Assembly (NCBI GenBank): GCA_007115705.1
Contig: QXEO01002115.1
Coordinates: forward strand, 4,681,340 to 4,745,339
DNA: 64,000 nucleotides
DNA from: Dactylis glomerata
Lineage: Eukaryota; Streptophyta; Magnoliopsida; Poales; Poaceae
Direction: 5' to 3'
In this document: piece by piece, positions 11,828 through 21,929 of the stretch
Numbering within the stretch: the stretch's first letter is position 1
Layout of the letters: each line of letters opens with the position of its first letter
Made by a program: the position numbers and the translations under genes
The notes under the pieces: generated by a model
Told to the model about the DNA's origin: nothing
Seen by the model: the letters and a program-made list of their open reading frames with translations, nothing else
The model's database searches: none

Positions 11828-12162
11828 TGACAAGGGTATAGATAATAGAGCCCGTCAGTTGAGTACCCCTGAGGCCCGTTAAGCTAGGCCCAATTGTAAT
11901 ACTAGGCGAAATATGATTTCTTACCGTATGTCGATATTGTAATCTGCATCGGACCCTACCCGATCCTCGAGACCTGGCCACCTATATATAGGGGCCAGAA
12001 GGGGACGGTGTAGGCCAGATTGAAAGCAAGCCAGGTTTTACACCCACGTTTACTTTCATAGCCATTTTGTTTGATTGAGTTTACCTTCGAGTTCATTCGA
12101 CGCCCTATCTCCCCGATCCTAAGTCCTTCATCTAGGACATTTGTCGAGTTAACCCCTCGTCA
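11828..12162 (+). mobile_element. Gypsy LTR (plus orientation), copy 2
   Basis: Tandem-duplicate counterpart of 3868-4202, with the same TGACAAGGG and CTCGTCA ends and the same abrupt junction with an inverted gag. Confidence 0.85.
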
Positions 12163-12633
12163 CCTGTCTTCCAGGTGTCTGTTGATTGATCTGAGGCGTC
12201 GTCGTGGTAGATCATGAGATCTTCGAGTTGCGCCTCTAAGTCGAGATTCTCCATGGTTTCGTCGCCTCCTGCGATTTTTCCTTCTTCTGCTTCTGCCAAG
12301 CTAATCGGCGAGTTTACCTCGCTGGAAGAGCCTTCTGATGATTCCGATATTGCTATCGTCTCGGGTTCACTTGCTGATGGATCCGGTTTTGCCGGATCTG
12401 AAAGGCGAATCGAACCTAGTGATCTGACACGAAAGTTTAGACTTCCGATCGTCAAATCCATATCTTGATCCATACTCTCGAATACTTGCGCAAAACTTGA
12501 CTGGTGAGGTTGAAAATTGATGATTCCGAAGGTTATCTGAATTTCGTCAACTTGCGGATTGATGTTGGCTAAAAGTGAAAAAGCCATCGAATTCATGATT
12601 CCAACACCCAGAGTCCCCACGGTCGGCGCCAAT
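12163..12633 (-). pseudogene. Gypsy gag start with primer-binding site, inverted, copy 2
   Basis: Counterpart of 4203-4673, with three substitutions between 12374 and 12432. The primer-binding TTGGCGCC and the gag start MNSMAFSLLA are retained, and the frame is truncated at the LTR junction. Confidence 0.75.
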
Positions 12634-12968
12634 TGACGAGGGGTTAACTCGACAAATGTCCTGGATGAAGGACTTAGGATCGGGGAGATAGGGCGTCGGA
12701 TGAACTCGAAGGTAAATTCAATCAAACAAGGTGGCTATGAAAGTAAACATGAGTGTAGAACCTGGCTTGCTTTCAATCTGTCCCTTACCGTCCCCTCCTG
12801 GCCCCTATATATAGGTGGGCAGGTCTCAAGGATCGGGTAGGATCCGATACAGATTACAATATCGACATACGGTAAGAACTCGTATTTCGACTAGTATTAC
12901 AATTGGGCCTAGCTTAACGGTCCTCAGGGGTACTCAACTGACAGGCTCTATTATCTATACCCTTGTCA
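12634..12968 (-). mobile_element. Gypsy 5' LTR (minus orientation), copy 2
   Basis: Counterpart of 4674-5008, forming with 11828-12162 a 335-bp inverted pair separated by 471 bp. Confidence 0.85.
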
Positions 12969-13527
12969 AGCATGTTTAGGTTTTTTTTTGCATAGGGGAA
13001 GGGGTCTAGAAGACCCTAGTATTTCCATTACTGAAACACGTGGCGGGTACATTTTATAGAAACAACCTTTTCGTTCCAGCCCTAGGAGATCTCCTATCTA
13101 GAGATAAGACCGATCCTATTATAAAAAGCACCCTAGAACCTAAGATATTTTTGCAATGCAGTCCCTGGGCACCACCGCCACCACTCGCCGGCGTCCTCCA
13201 GGTGTCACCGCCGAGGAGCAAGGGCCAGTAGCTCGGGAGCCCCCTTCCGGCAGCCTCAATCCACCCAATCGCCATGGGGAACGAATCACTTCGTGGTGAA
13301 AAGGCCTCGAGCTCCCAAGACGGTTTATGCCTATTTTTCATGTGGTTGATCCACATTTTCGATTTTGAGTGATCCATGCATTGTATTTGTAATAAACTTG
13401 GTGAGTTAATACTATTGTATTTAAGGCTATATGCATCAATCGATTCAGAGGTCAGCGATTTAAATGCCCCTTTTCGTAAAAAAAAGCATGGCTCATTTCA
13501 TATAGGATATAACTCTCTCGAAAAAAA

Positions 13528-13599
13528 AGTGTCGATAACTTATTATAAATTTTATACTAAGTTAGTATAAAATCACCGACACTTATTTCGATTGGAGGG
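13528..13599. mobile_element. Stowaway-like MITE remnant, copy 2
   Basis: Tandem-duplicate counterpart of 5568-5640, one A shorter in the preceding A-run. Confidence 0.55.
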
Positions 13600-13659
13600 T
13601 GTATACATCCATTTCAATACTCAAACCCATGTGTGTAAAAGGTGTACGGTACCTTGCGT

Positions 13660-14070
13660 CGTGTGAACCAAGAACCCATGTTATTATTATATTACAACAC
13701 AAAAGCTGCCTGTTTTTGGGCCGCTGACGCAGCCTTGCGAAGATGGGAGATCCTCAAACTTTTACATTTTTGTCTACGTCAACGGAATCGTCCAGCAATG
13801 CAGATAAGAGGAATGAGCGAATGTAGGCATGATCCAAACAAAGAATCGTCATCCATATCCAGATATTACCCAATAGAAAATAGTCTACCGTTACCAATCC
13901 TATGCAAAGAGATAGTAGCAGTAATTTTGCGCATCTGAGATGGAGTCGCGTCAGCGGTCGCCGACCCACTTCATATCCTCGTTGCAAAATGAACACTTCC
14001 TGTATATCTAGGTTATCAGTATACTCACTAGTGCATCACCAGCGCATATGCTTTGTATTGTGGGCTACAA
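13660..14070. repeat. Copy of the 3' flank of the PRAF-type gene (in right tandem unit)
   Basis: Same block as 5700-6085, matching 24120-24440. Here it continues rightwards into more PRAF-derived sequence (14396-15935), so the whole of 13660-15935 is a rearranged copy of the gene's 3' half. Confidence 0.8.
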
Positions 14071-15198
14071 AAAACTTATGAAAACTGAAATCATATTTTT
14101 AAGTTTTATAAAATTATGAAAATAAATCTGAACATAGTCGATGATATAACCTACAAGCATGCAAAATTTATTATGAAATTCTTTGTATGATAGGCTACAA
14201 AAAAAACAAAATCTGATAAATTTGTACACTTCAAATATACATACTCAGATCTCAATGTTTGTTATTTTTTGTGTAGCCGAAAATATAAAGTATTTGAACA
14301 TGACTTTTCCATGTTTGTAGGATAAATATTTGGCTACATGCAATATTTTTTCATTTTTCAATCATAGAAAAATGACTTTCGATTTAAAAACAGTATCTGG
14401 TGCCCATGTCCACCAAATCTTCACTCGATTCTTCCTCTGCAATTAGTGGCATATGGGCAAACATCAAGGTTTTGGTTTCTGGTTGGTAAATCCGGTTACC
14501 GATCGAAAACCAGGTTTCCCGAGCACCCTCACTAAATAGGCTGACCGGCCAAAATAATCCCAAGATTATTTTAAATTTTTGAATTTAAATGTGCAAAACC
14601 CAGATAATAGGTTGTATCTATGTTCAAAACATCGCTTTCTCAATCTTAGATGCCAACCTCATGAATCATGGTTCCACTATACAACAAGAATGTACACCGA
14701 GCTCCCTACGGTAAACATGTGCCCTGAAGTACTCGACCCAATCGTGAGAGTATGGCCACATGTGGACTTATGGAATTTGTAATTTATCAGTGAGGGAACC
14801 CAAGTTGGTTTAAGTTTTGACAATGACCAAGGTGATATTTGTCTCCATCTTTCCAGATAAATAACTTTCCACATGAAGCATTTGACTGAGTCATGATAAC
14901 CTCAACAACAACAACACTATGCCACACCCCACATGATACAAAAATCATCATCAAACCCTTCAAGACTTCACCCTTCGAACACGAGATAGTTTCTCGATTC
15001 CCATGATCTAAGGCACCCAATGTGCCATCAACGAATAGGTACAACTATCCAGAAATGGTTATCAGAGTTGTATGCGATATACCACAAGAGACAGTTGACA
15101 CATGAGGGCCTTCCAGAGGACATGACACTCTCTTTGGGATTCAGTGACTCACGGTACTAGTGTACTACCATGACAAAGGAGTCCCGCATTGTGGGTAG

Positions 15199-15548
15199 TG
15201 TAAGACCATGCACTATGTGTGCAAAAAAGCGAACCAAAAGCTCTTATGAGCCGACTCCACACATAGCAGGGCATCGGTTCTAAATTTCTGACATAAAAAG
15301 CGAATCAATATGTTGGTTCGATGCATAGCTGACACAAGTAGCACTGCAGCCTGGTACAAGCGAAGCACAGCCATCGGATGGATTGCATGCAAGATAGTTC
15401 TGTGAGTAAACGCAGTATTTAATTGAGTTGTAGGTCCCAGCATTGTTAGCCAAATCGATGCTATACATAGCAACAAAAATTTGGCGATGCCAAACTCTGA
15501 CTCTTTTTTCTTTGAATCGAACCAACGTAGTGGATGGTCTAAGATCAC
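15199..15548. mobile_element. MITE-like insertion with imperfect terminal inverted repeats
   Basis: This interrupts the RCC1 pseudogene relative to the parent at about 27390-27411. The left end GTGTAAGACCATGCACTA pairs with the right end TAGTGGATGGTCTAAG. There is no coding capacity. The target duplication is not clear and about 20 bp of target are missing, so the superfamily is undetermined. Confidence 0.55.
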
Positions 15549-15598
15549 ATATTGCAGTAACAACACAAGTATGGAATTCGCCACAGATAATTGTTTAA

Positions 15599-15859
15599 GG
15601 GCCTATTTGGTTCACACACATATTTTGCCAAGCTAAAATGTGGCTAACCATAAAAGTGTGGCAGTAACAAAAATATGACAGACACAAAAAGTGTGGCTGA
15701 AACATTTGTAGCCGAACTTTAAATAATAACTCTATAGCCAATGAGCCATACAAGAGATAAATATTACAAGCCAAGTATGACAAAAATCAAACACCTACAA
15801 ATAAAATTGTGGCTGCCAAACTTTAAGTAACAAAGTATGGATGTGAACCAAACGGGCGT
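15599..15859. mobile_element. Tourist-like (PIF/Harbinger) MITE, 261 bp
   Basis: The left end GGGCCTATTTGGTTCACA mirrors the right end TGTGAACCAAACGGGCGT. The 3-bp duplication TAA lies at 15596-15598 and 15860-15862. The parent gene at 27460-27470 shows the uninterrupted site, which confirms the boundaries. Confidence 0.85.
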
Positions 15860-15935
15860 TAAACATTACAGGTTGACAATGACTGAAAAACGTTTGTACT
15901 AGCCTCTTCACCAATGCACGTAACCAGGCCCATGT

Positions 15936-16884
15936 TGCGCATGTCGATCGAGCGCGGTGGCAGTCGTGGTAGTCATCCGTGAATCCACGCACACCACCTT
16001 CTGGCAGGATCGTCGTGGGTCGACGCCTCGGAGAACGAGGGCGGCGGCGCGATCTTCGGCATAAGGCGACGCGTTCCACTGAGGAGGAGTAGCCTCGCCG
16101 GAATTGCGGAAGGAAGCATCCATGCCCACGGGGCCGGAACTCCACCCTGCTATGGCGGATACTGCGCAACAATCAGCTGGGTATGCGGTGGCCTATCCGT
16201 GGCTTTTCGTGGGCGCATTCAATCTCAGTTGAGCTGAGAAGAGCATTACTCCCTCACGACCCCTCAGTAGAGGACATGGAGGATTAATCGGGAGGCTTGG
16301 TGATTGGGGGTTTGGTACAGGGTTGTTTCCTTTTTACCGGGGGATTTGGTGCTAGATTGACTTAGAAATAACGCGTAGTTTCTGGCGAGAGTGGGAAGAA
16401 CAAAAGAATATAGGGTGTTAGATTCAACTTTTCTATGGAACTTTGTGCTTTTATAAATAGTGAAAATGAAGATGGAGATGAAGATGAAGATGAAGATAAG
16501 GTATTAGTAATAGTACTTGAAGCTCGAGTAACTATTCTGTAATTTACGAATATTGTCAATAATATTCACACAAACAAAAGTATTGTACATGAAATCAGTC
16601 ATAGTCATCGATCACCAAAGAGAATTAAATAATTATTAAAGAAACACTCATATATAAAAATGTATTCTTCAATCTTCACGACAGGGTAACCCTGAACGTG
16701 CAAACTCAAATTGTGGCACCTAGCAAGCAACTGGTACTCCGTACAAAGAAACGTAATACAGCATACGCAGTGCAATACTAGTACTACTTATTTAGGGCCA
16801 CGCACTAATGTAAAATCCTGGAAGAGCAAACGAAACTATAGTCGACAGACAGAATCGACCGTAGGATGATGGAGCATGGACACG
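15936..16884. other. Intergenic, no gene called
   Basis: A GC-rich patch at 15936-16250 has open frames on the minus strand with Arg-rich translations but no domain or splice context that I recognise. The rest is AT-rich with a short (GATGAA)n-like run at 16467-16498. Part of this is probably the 3' flank of the HMA gene at 16885. Confidence 0.4.
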
Positions 16885-17404
16885 TCAAAACCATCTCTGC
16901 CTGTGGTACGGCGGCGGCGGCGGTGGCGGCGGCAGCTGACCGTACGGGTACCGGTACGGATACTCGTACCCATACTCGTACCCATGCTCGTATGGATACG
17001 GGTTGTATTCAGGCTCGGGCCCCATGTGCACGATCCCCTCAAAATGCGACCGCTGCGGGCGGCCGCCGTCGCTGATGATGCTGATGTCCTGCCTCCTCGT
17101 ACCGCCGCCGTGACGGCGGGGACGCGACTCGCCGAGGCGCTGGAGGTAGCACTTGAGCGTCCACGGGTCGAGGTGCTTGCCGCCGTGGACGACCACCATG
17201 GCCATCGATGACGACGCATCAACCCTCCACGCACCTGCACAATTGTGATGAGATCCTAAATCAGTTCTTCGTTCGTGCGTGATACTATTGTAGATCGAGC
17301 ACCGCGTACGTACCGAACGTTCTTCTGAGCGATTGGTTGATTGTTCCGGCGCACCGGCGGCAGTGGACATTCATCCAGAAAATGATGGGCGGCGGATCCT
17401 CCAT
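16885..17404 (-). CDS. HMA-domain (HIPP-like) small metal-binding-type protein, two exons
   Basis: Exon 1 (17404-17314) begins with ATG in MEDPPPIIFWMNVHCRRC. Exon 2 (17234-16885) starts after TGTGCAG and ends at TGA. The donor is CGG/GTACG; the junction keeps the frame and gives 146 residues. The first 70 residues fit a heavy-metal-associated fold: first strand IIFWMNV, the CRRC (CxxC) metal site at residues 15-18, a helix TINQSLRRTF, then strands around MAMVVVHGG. The tail (about 105-146) is rich in Tyr, Gly and Pro and ends in eight prolines and YHRQRWF, without a CaaX prenylation motif. HMA/HIPP proteins bind metals or act in defence; the specific role here is unknown. A TATATATA box lies about 115 bp upstream. 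Confidence 0.72.
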
Positions 17405-17515
17405 GAACTCCTAGCTTCTCGATCGGCAGAGCTTTGCTTTGGTGAAGATGGACAGACGGCGGCGTGATGCCTTGGTGAAGATCTACCAATGGCTTTGCCT
17501 CGATGGATGCACCGA

Positions 17516-17526
17516 GGTATATATAG
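17516..17526 (-). promoter_or_regulatory. Probable TATA box of the HMA gene
   Basis: The minus strand reads CTATATATACC about 115 bp upstream of the start codon at 17404. That is a sensible distance for a plant core promoter with a short leader. Confidence 0.5.
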
Positions 17527-17529
17527 AGG

Positions 17530-18379
17530 TAGAGCTAGATCCACCGACCTTGATCGATCTGAGAAGAAATGGAAAGCTAATTAACGGTGAAGATTCCTGG
17601 AAACCACGTAATAAATTGAGATATCAATAAAATCAGACATCAAATCGTTTGTTTCCGAACTATGCTCTGATCATAATCGCGTGCCTGATCTCCTTTGCCG
17701 AATTTTCCAGATATTGTAAGTCGGTAGACAATGTTTCCTGAATGTAGGGGGCGACGCGCGCGATCAATTTTCCAAGTTAATCTATATAGGTAACTTGCTC
17801 TCTAAGTTAATCCGCGTAACTTACGTAACTCCCTGATTCGCTACTGTAATTTACAGTATATGGTAATAATGAACCTGCGCGCCCGCGCGATTATTCCTTC
17901 CTGCGCCATCGGATATTCGGATTCTCGCTCTGACCGCACCATAAGCCCTATCGCCTGGGTCTCACGATTTCTTAGCCAGCATGGCCAGATGTACTGTACG
18001 TGTAGTATGTACTCCTGGCAACCAAAGTAATGGTTAACTAGCGACTTCATACAATTATTCAGATATTTATTATAGGATTATTTGATTATTCACCACAATT
18101 TTTGTACTTGTACGACTAGAACACCTACAAAAAATCTTATTTCTTCTTGCGGGGCTTTTTTCACCTCATAAGGCTTTCTTTGGTCATGAGCAACTCAAAA
18201 AAAATATCACAAATTCTCTTGTTCAGCACTCTTCATGCTAGATAAATAGAGTTATTTCGCCTAAATTTCGGTGAGATAATTCGGCTACCGAAGGTTAATG
18301 AAGCAGAAATGATATAACAATATATAAACATATTTTTCTTCTTAAAGTTAGCTTTAAAATAATTCCGAGAACCACAACA
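17530..18379. other. Intergenic, nothing recognised
   Basis: AT-rich sequence with scattered stop codons in all frames. I see no domain, RNA gene or clear repeat. Confidence 0.4.
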
Positions 18380-19512
18380 GTTAGACTGAATTGAGTGACT
18401 GACCATGTGGTTTGTCCCACATAGCGATCATTTATGCAAGGAAGAAATATCCTAGATGGAATACTAATCCTTCATGAAATTGTCCATGAACTAAATCAGA
18501 AAATGTTGAATGGGTTTATTTTAAAGATTGATTTTGACAAGGCTTACGACAAAGTCAAACGGTCTTTACTACAATAGACTTTCAGAATGAAAGGTTTTTT
18601 TTTGAAGAGTGGCACGCTTTAATCAATAACTTTGCAAGTTGAGGTAGTGTGGTCATTAAAGTCAATAATGACATTGCCAGATATTTCCAATGAAAAAAGG
18701 TCTAAGACAAGGTGACACACTATCTCCAACGCTAGTTAACATAACGGCGGATATGTTGGCTATCATGATTGAACGCGCAAACAATGAAGGCCAAATTGAA
18801 GGAGTAGTTATGCATCTAGTTGATAGTGGACTATCTATACTTCAATATGTTGATGCTAAGATTCTCTTTATGGAGCATGAACTTTTAAAAGTAAGAAATC
18901 TAAAAAAATATTTATAAGCTTTTGAGCAACTTTTAGATCTAAAAACTTAATTTCCACAAGAGTGAATTCTTTTGTTTTGGCGAGGAACAAGATGATGCCG
19001 CCCTATATGGTGATGTTTTCAGGTGTGGGGTAGGTATGTTTCCTATTAGCAATTTTGGTACTATGATTAATTATCGGAGACTCACTAACATTGAACGGGA
19101 GCATGTTGAGTAAAGACAAAAGGTGAATAAGTGAAAGAAAAACCGCTTTCTCTAGGTAGAGGATTAGTTATCAATAATTTGGTACTAAGCAACATGTTAG
19201 TGTATATGGTTTCTTTCTTCCAATTAACACATGAAGTTTTGCATACATTTGATTATTTCCGATCAAGATTCTTTTGGCAAGGATATAACCAAAAATCAAA
19301 TATTGATAGACTAAATGTTGTGTTGTTTGCCGACCCAAACATCAAAGATGACTCCGGATTCATGGCTTGGAGATCAAGAATAGAGCACTTTTGGTAAGCG
19401 ACTTTACAAGCTACTTACCAAAGATGGAGTTTGGCAAACCCTTTTAAAAGGGAAATACATTGGCTCACATGGATTGTACTAAGTCTATTAGAAACCAGTG
19501 GATTCGTATTTC

Positions 19513-20085
19513 CACTACTAGGGAAAAGCCTACCGCCGATGCTCCAAATAGTCTTACCGCCGGCGCATTGCGGTTCGCCGGTGACCATCATGCCGGTGGT
19601 AATGGCTTACCCCCGGCGAACATCAAAATTCACTAGGGATATCTTAAAATATCACCGGTGAATCTAGTTGGTGCGCCGAGGATTTTATCCCCGTCGAACC
19701 GGAAAAGAGGTGCGCCCGCACTATTTTTAAAGAAATCTAAAAAATCTAAAATTCTAGAAACCTAAATAATATGAAAAACCATAAATATATGAATTGTTTG
19801 ACCATTTTATCACACCTATAATGTCCTCATTTCACACCGAATAGTCAACTTCTCGCTCGGTCACTCATCCTCAAATTGATCTAGACCAAGCATGCTTAAC
19901 TTCCAAGTTCTAAGTGCATGATCCACCCCCTACACCCATTATACTTTATTGATACTATTACCCTTTCAATCCTTATAAGTCTTATGTGTGTGACTGAGTG
20001 AGTGTGTGTGTGTGTGTGTATGAGTGTGTTTATGTGTATAGTTTGTGTGTATATGAGTGTGGGATGTGTGTGAGTGTGTGTATAT

Positions 20086-20154
<69 letters not shown>

Positions 20155-21117
20155 TGTGAATATGTGTGAGTTTGTGTTTGAATTTTTTTCAAAAATCAAA
20201 ATATCCAAAAAATCTAAAAAAATCAAAGAAATTCAATAAATCCAAAAAATATAAAAAACAAAAAACCCAGGAAAATGATAAAGAACCCCAAAAATCTAAA
20301 ATCCCAAAAATCTTAAAATCCCATAAAACTTAAAATTTCAAAATTCTAAAAGTGAAAAAAGTCATTTTTCCCTTTCGAATTTGAGGATTATGAAAATTCT
20401 CAAAACTTGACCTTTGGTCGTTGAAATCGGATGTAACTTTTTGTGTAGATACTTTTTCATATAAAATTTTTCAATCCGATGTCGTATGCAAAAGTTATCG
20501 CCGTTTTACCGCGCCATAATGCTTTATTGCAAAAATATATTGAAATTTAAATGTTTTATTTTTCCTATAACCTAGAACATATAATATAATGACATCTCAA
20601 AGCTTTTTATTGTTTAATTTTTTTTATCATTTTCTTTTATTTTTTGCAAAACTAAAATAGACGATCCACTGGGGGAGGGAGAGGGGTGCTGTGGGTGAAA
20701 AATAAAAAATTCCATTTGTCCTAGGTTACCCCCGGTGAACATGGTCCTATGCGCCGGGGGTAATAATTTACCACGGGCGAACGCTGGACCTATGCACCGA
20801 GGGTACTCGCAGGCCTGTCCGTGGTGGGCCTAGCCCACTATTTCCCCAGCACATGTGCCATTATTCGCCAGTGATAGTCCCTTTATCCTCGACGAATCCA
20901 GGAGCTATTCGCTGGTGGTAAGGGTGAACAGGGGCCGGCTAATTAGGGGTGGGCCCGTTCCTCCTTATTCTGGACGAATCCAGGGTATGTTCGCCGACGG
21001 TATTTGTCCTAACGCCGGTGCACCCTAGGCTTATTCGCCGGCAGTAAAAGAACGCTGGCGCATACTCTAAATTCGTCGGCGGTAAGACGTCTGGCTATAA
21101 GCAATTCTCTAGTAGTT
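19513..21117. mobile_element. Non-autonomous CACTA element, 1.6 kb
   Basis: It begins CACTACTAGGGAAAAGCC. The right end reads CTCTAGTAGT, the expected inverse with the last base changed. The 3-bp duplication TTC lies at 19510-19512 and 21118-21120. Subterminal sequence is rich in the repeated CGCCGG/CGCCGGTG type motif at both ends. There is no coding sequence. The interior holds a TG microsatellite and A-rich DNA. It sits inside the LINE remnant. Confidence 0.85.
19985..20180. repeat. (TG)n microsatellite
   Basis: An uninterrupted TG run of about 60 bp (20089-20151) is flanked by imperfect GTGTGA/TATG repeats. Both strands give open frames of Cys/Val or His/Thr repeats that are artefacts of the repeat. 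Confidence 0.97.
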
Positions 21118-21929
21118 TTCTGGGCTGGCCTTATAGCAAAGAAATATTTCCTCCCACATGGGTCATTTATTATTAAGAATGGCTTGAAAATTAGGTTATA
21201 GAAGGATAAGTAGCTTGATAATGCTACACTATGCAAACAATATCCGCCTCTATACAACATAGTACGTCATGAAAGCAATACACATGCGAATGTGTCTTGA
21301 AGTCCACTCCACCAAATGTTACGCTCTGAAGGGATTTAGGGGGGCAATGCTTACATTATGGAATGCTTTGCTACTTCGTTTGTATATATGGTCCAATTAA
21401 CACCAGGGCCTCATGAATTCTGATGAAACTTGCATGAGAATGGAAAAATCCCAGTAGATTCTATGTATAGAGCATTGATACTGCCAGAGATGTCGGTCTG
21501 TAATAAGAAAAATATTTGGAAGATGAAAATACCTTTGAAAAAAAATCTTTGCATGGTATCTTCAGAGTGGGGTAGTTTTCACCAAAGACAACCTTGTAAA
21601 CAGAATTGACACTTTAGTACTAAGTGTGTTTCTTGTTATCATGATGAGACAATCAAATAATTATTCTTTTAGTATAAATTTTCTAGATCTATATGTTCAA
21701 TCATCCAAGTAGCTTCTACCTTGTATCCACCTCGTAGTGCTGCTAATATTTTTGGCAACTGGCTACATTGGATTGATCATAGTTTTATAATTTTTATTAG
21801 GTTGGGAGCACTTGCCATTATTTGGTCGTTTTGGCTATGTAGAAATAACATGGTTTTTAATGATAAAATGAAGCCTTCATGCAAGTTAATGATAAAATGG
21901 TATCTACCTCGTAGTGTTGAAAATATTAT

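Larger units (their letters stand above)
6261..14219. repeat. Tandem duplication, right unit (complete, 7.96 kb)
   Basis: This is the full repeat unit; its part from 7961 on matches 1-6260. The breakpoint is visible as the shared run GATAAATTT, followed by CACAAGATGG at 6261 in the first unit and by GTACACTTCA at 14220 in the second. The right breakpoint falls inside an older duplicated block derived from the PRAF-type gene (see 13660-15935). That fixes the order of events: the gene-block copy came first and the tandem duplication later. Confidence 0.92.
14396..15935 (-). pseudogene. PRAF-type (RCC1 repeat) pseudogene fragment
   Basis: On the minus strand this matches the host gene at 24460-24690 and 26880-27540. 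The stretch at 14640-14690 corresponds to 3'-flank sequence near 24650. At about 14692 the match jumps to coding sequence at 26880 (shared TACACCGAGCTCCCTACGGT), so some 2.2 kb including the FYVE and BRX exons is missing. The RCC1-coding part (14692-15198, 15549-15596, 15862-15935) has indels, stop codons and two inserted MITEs. No start codon or intact frame remains. Orientation is the same as the parent, about 10 kb away. Confidence 0.88.

Noticed and set aside
19896..20239. Frames of His/Thr or Cys/Val repeats
   Set aside because: Direct translation of the TG microsatellite.
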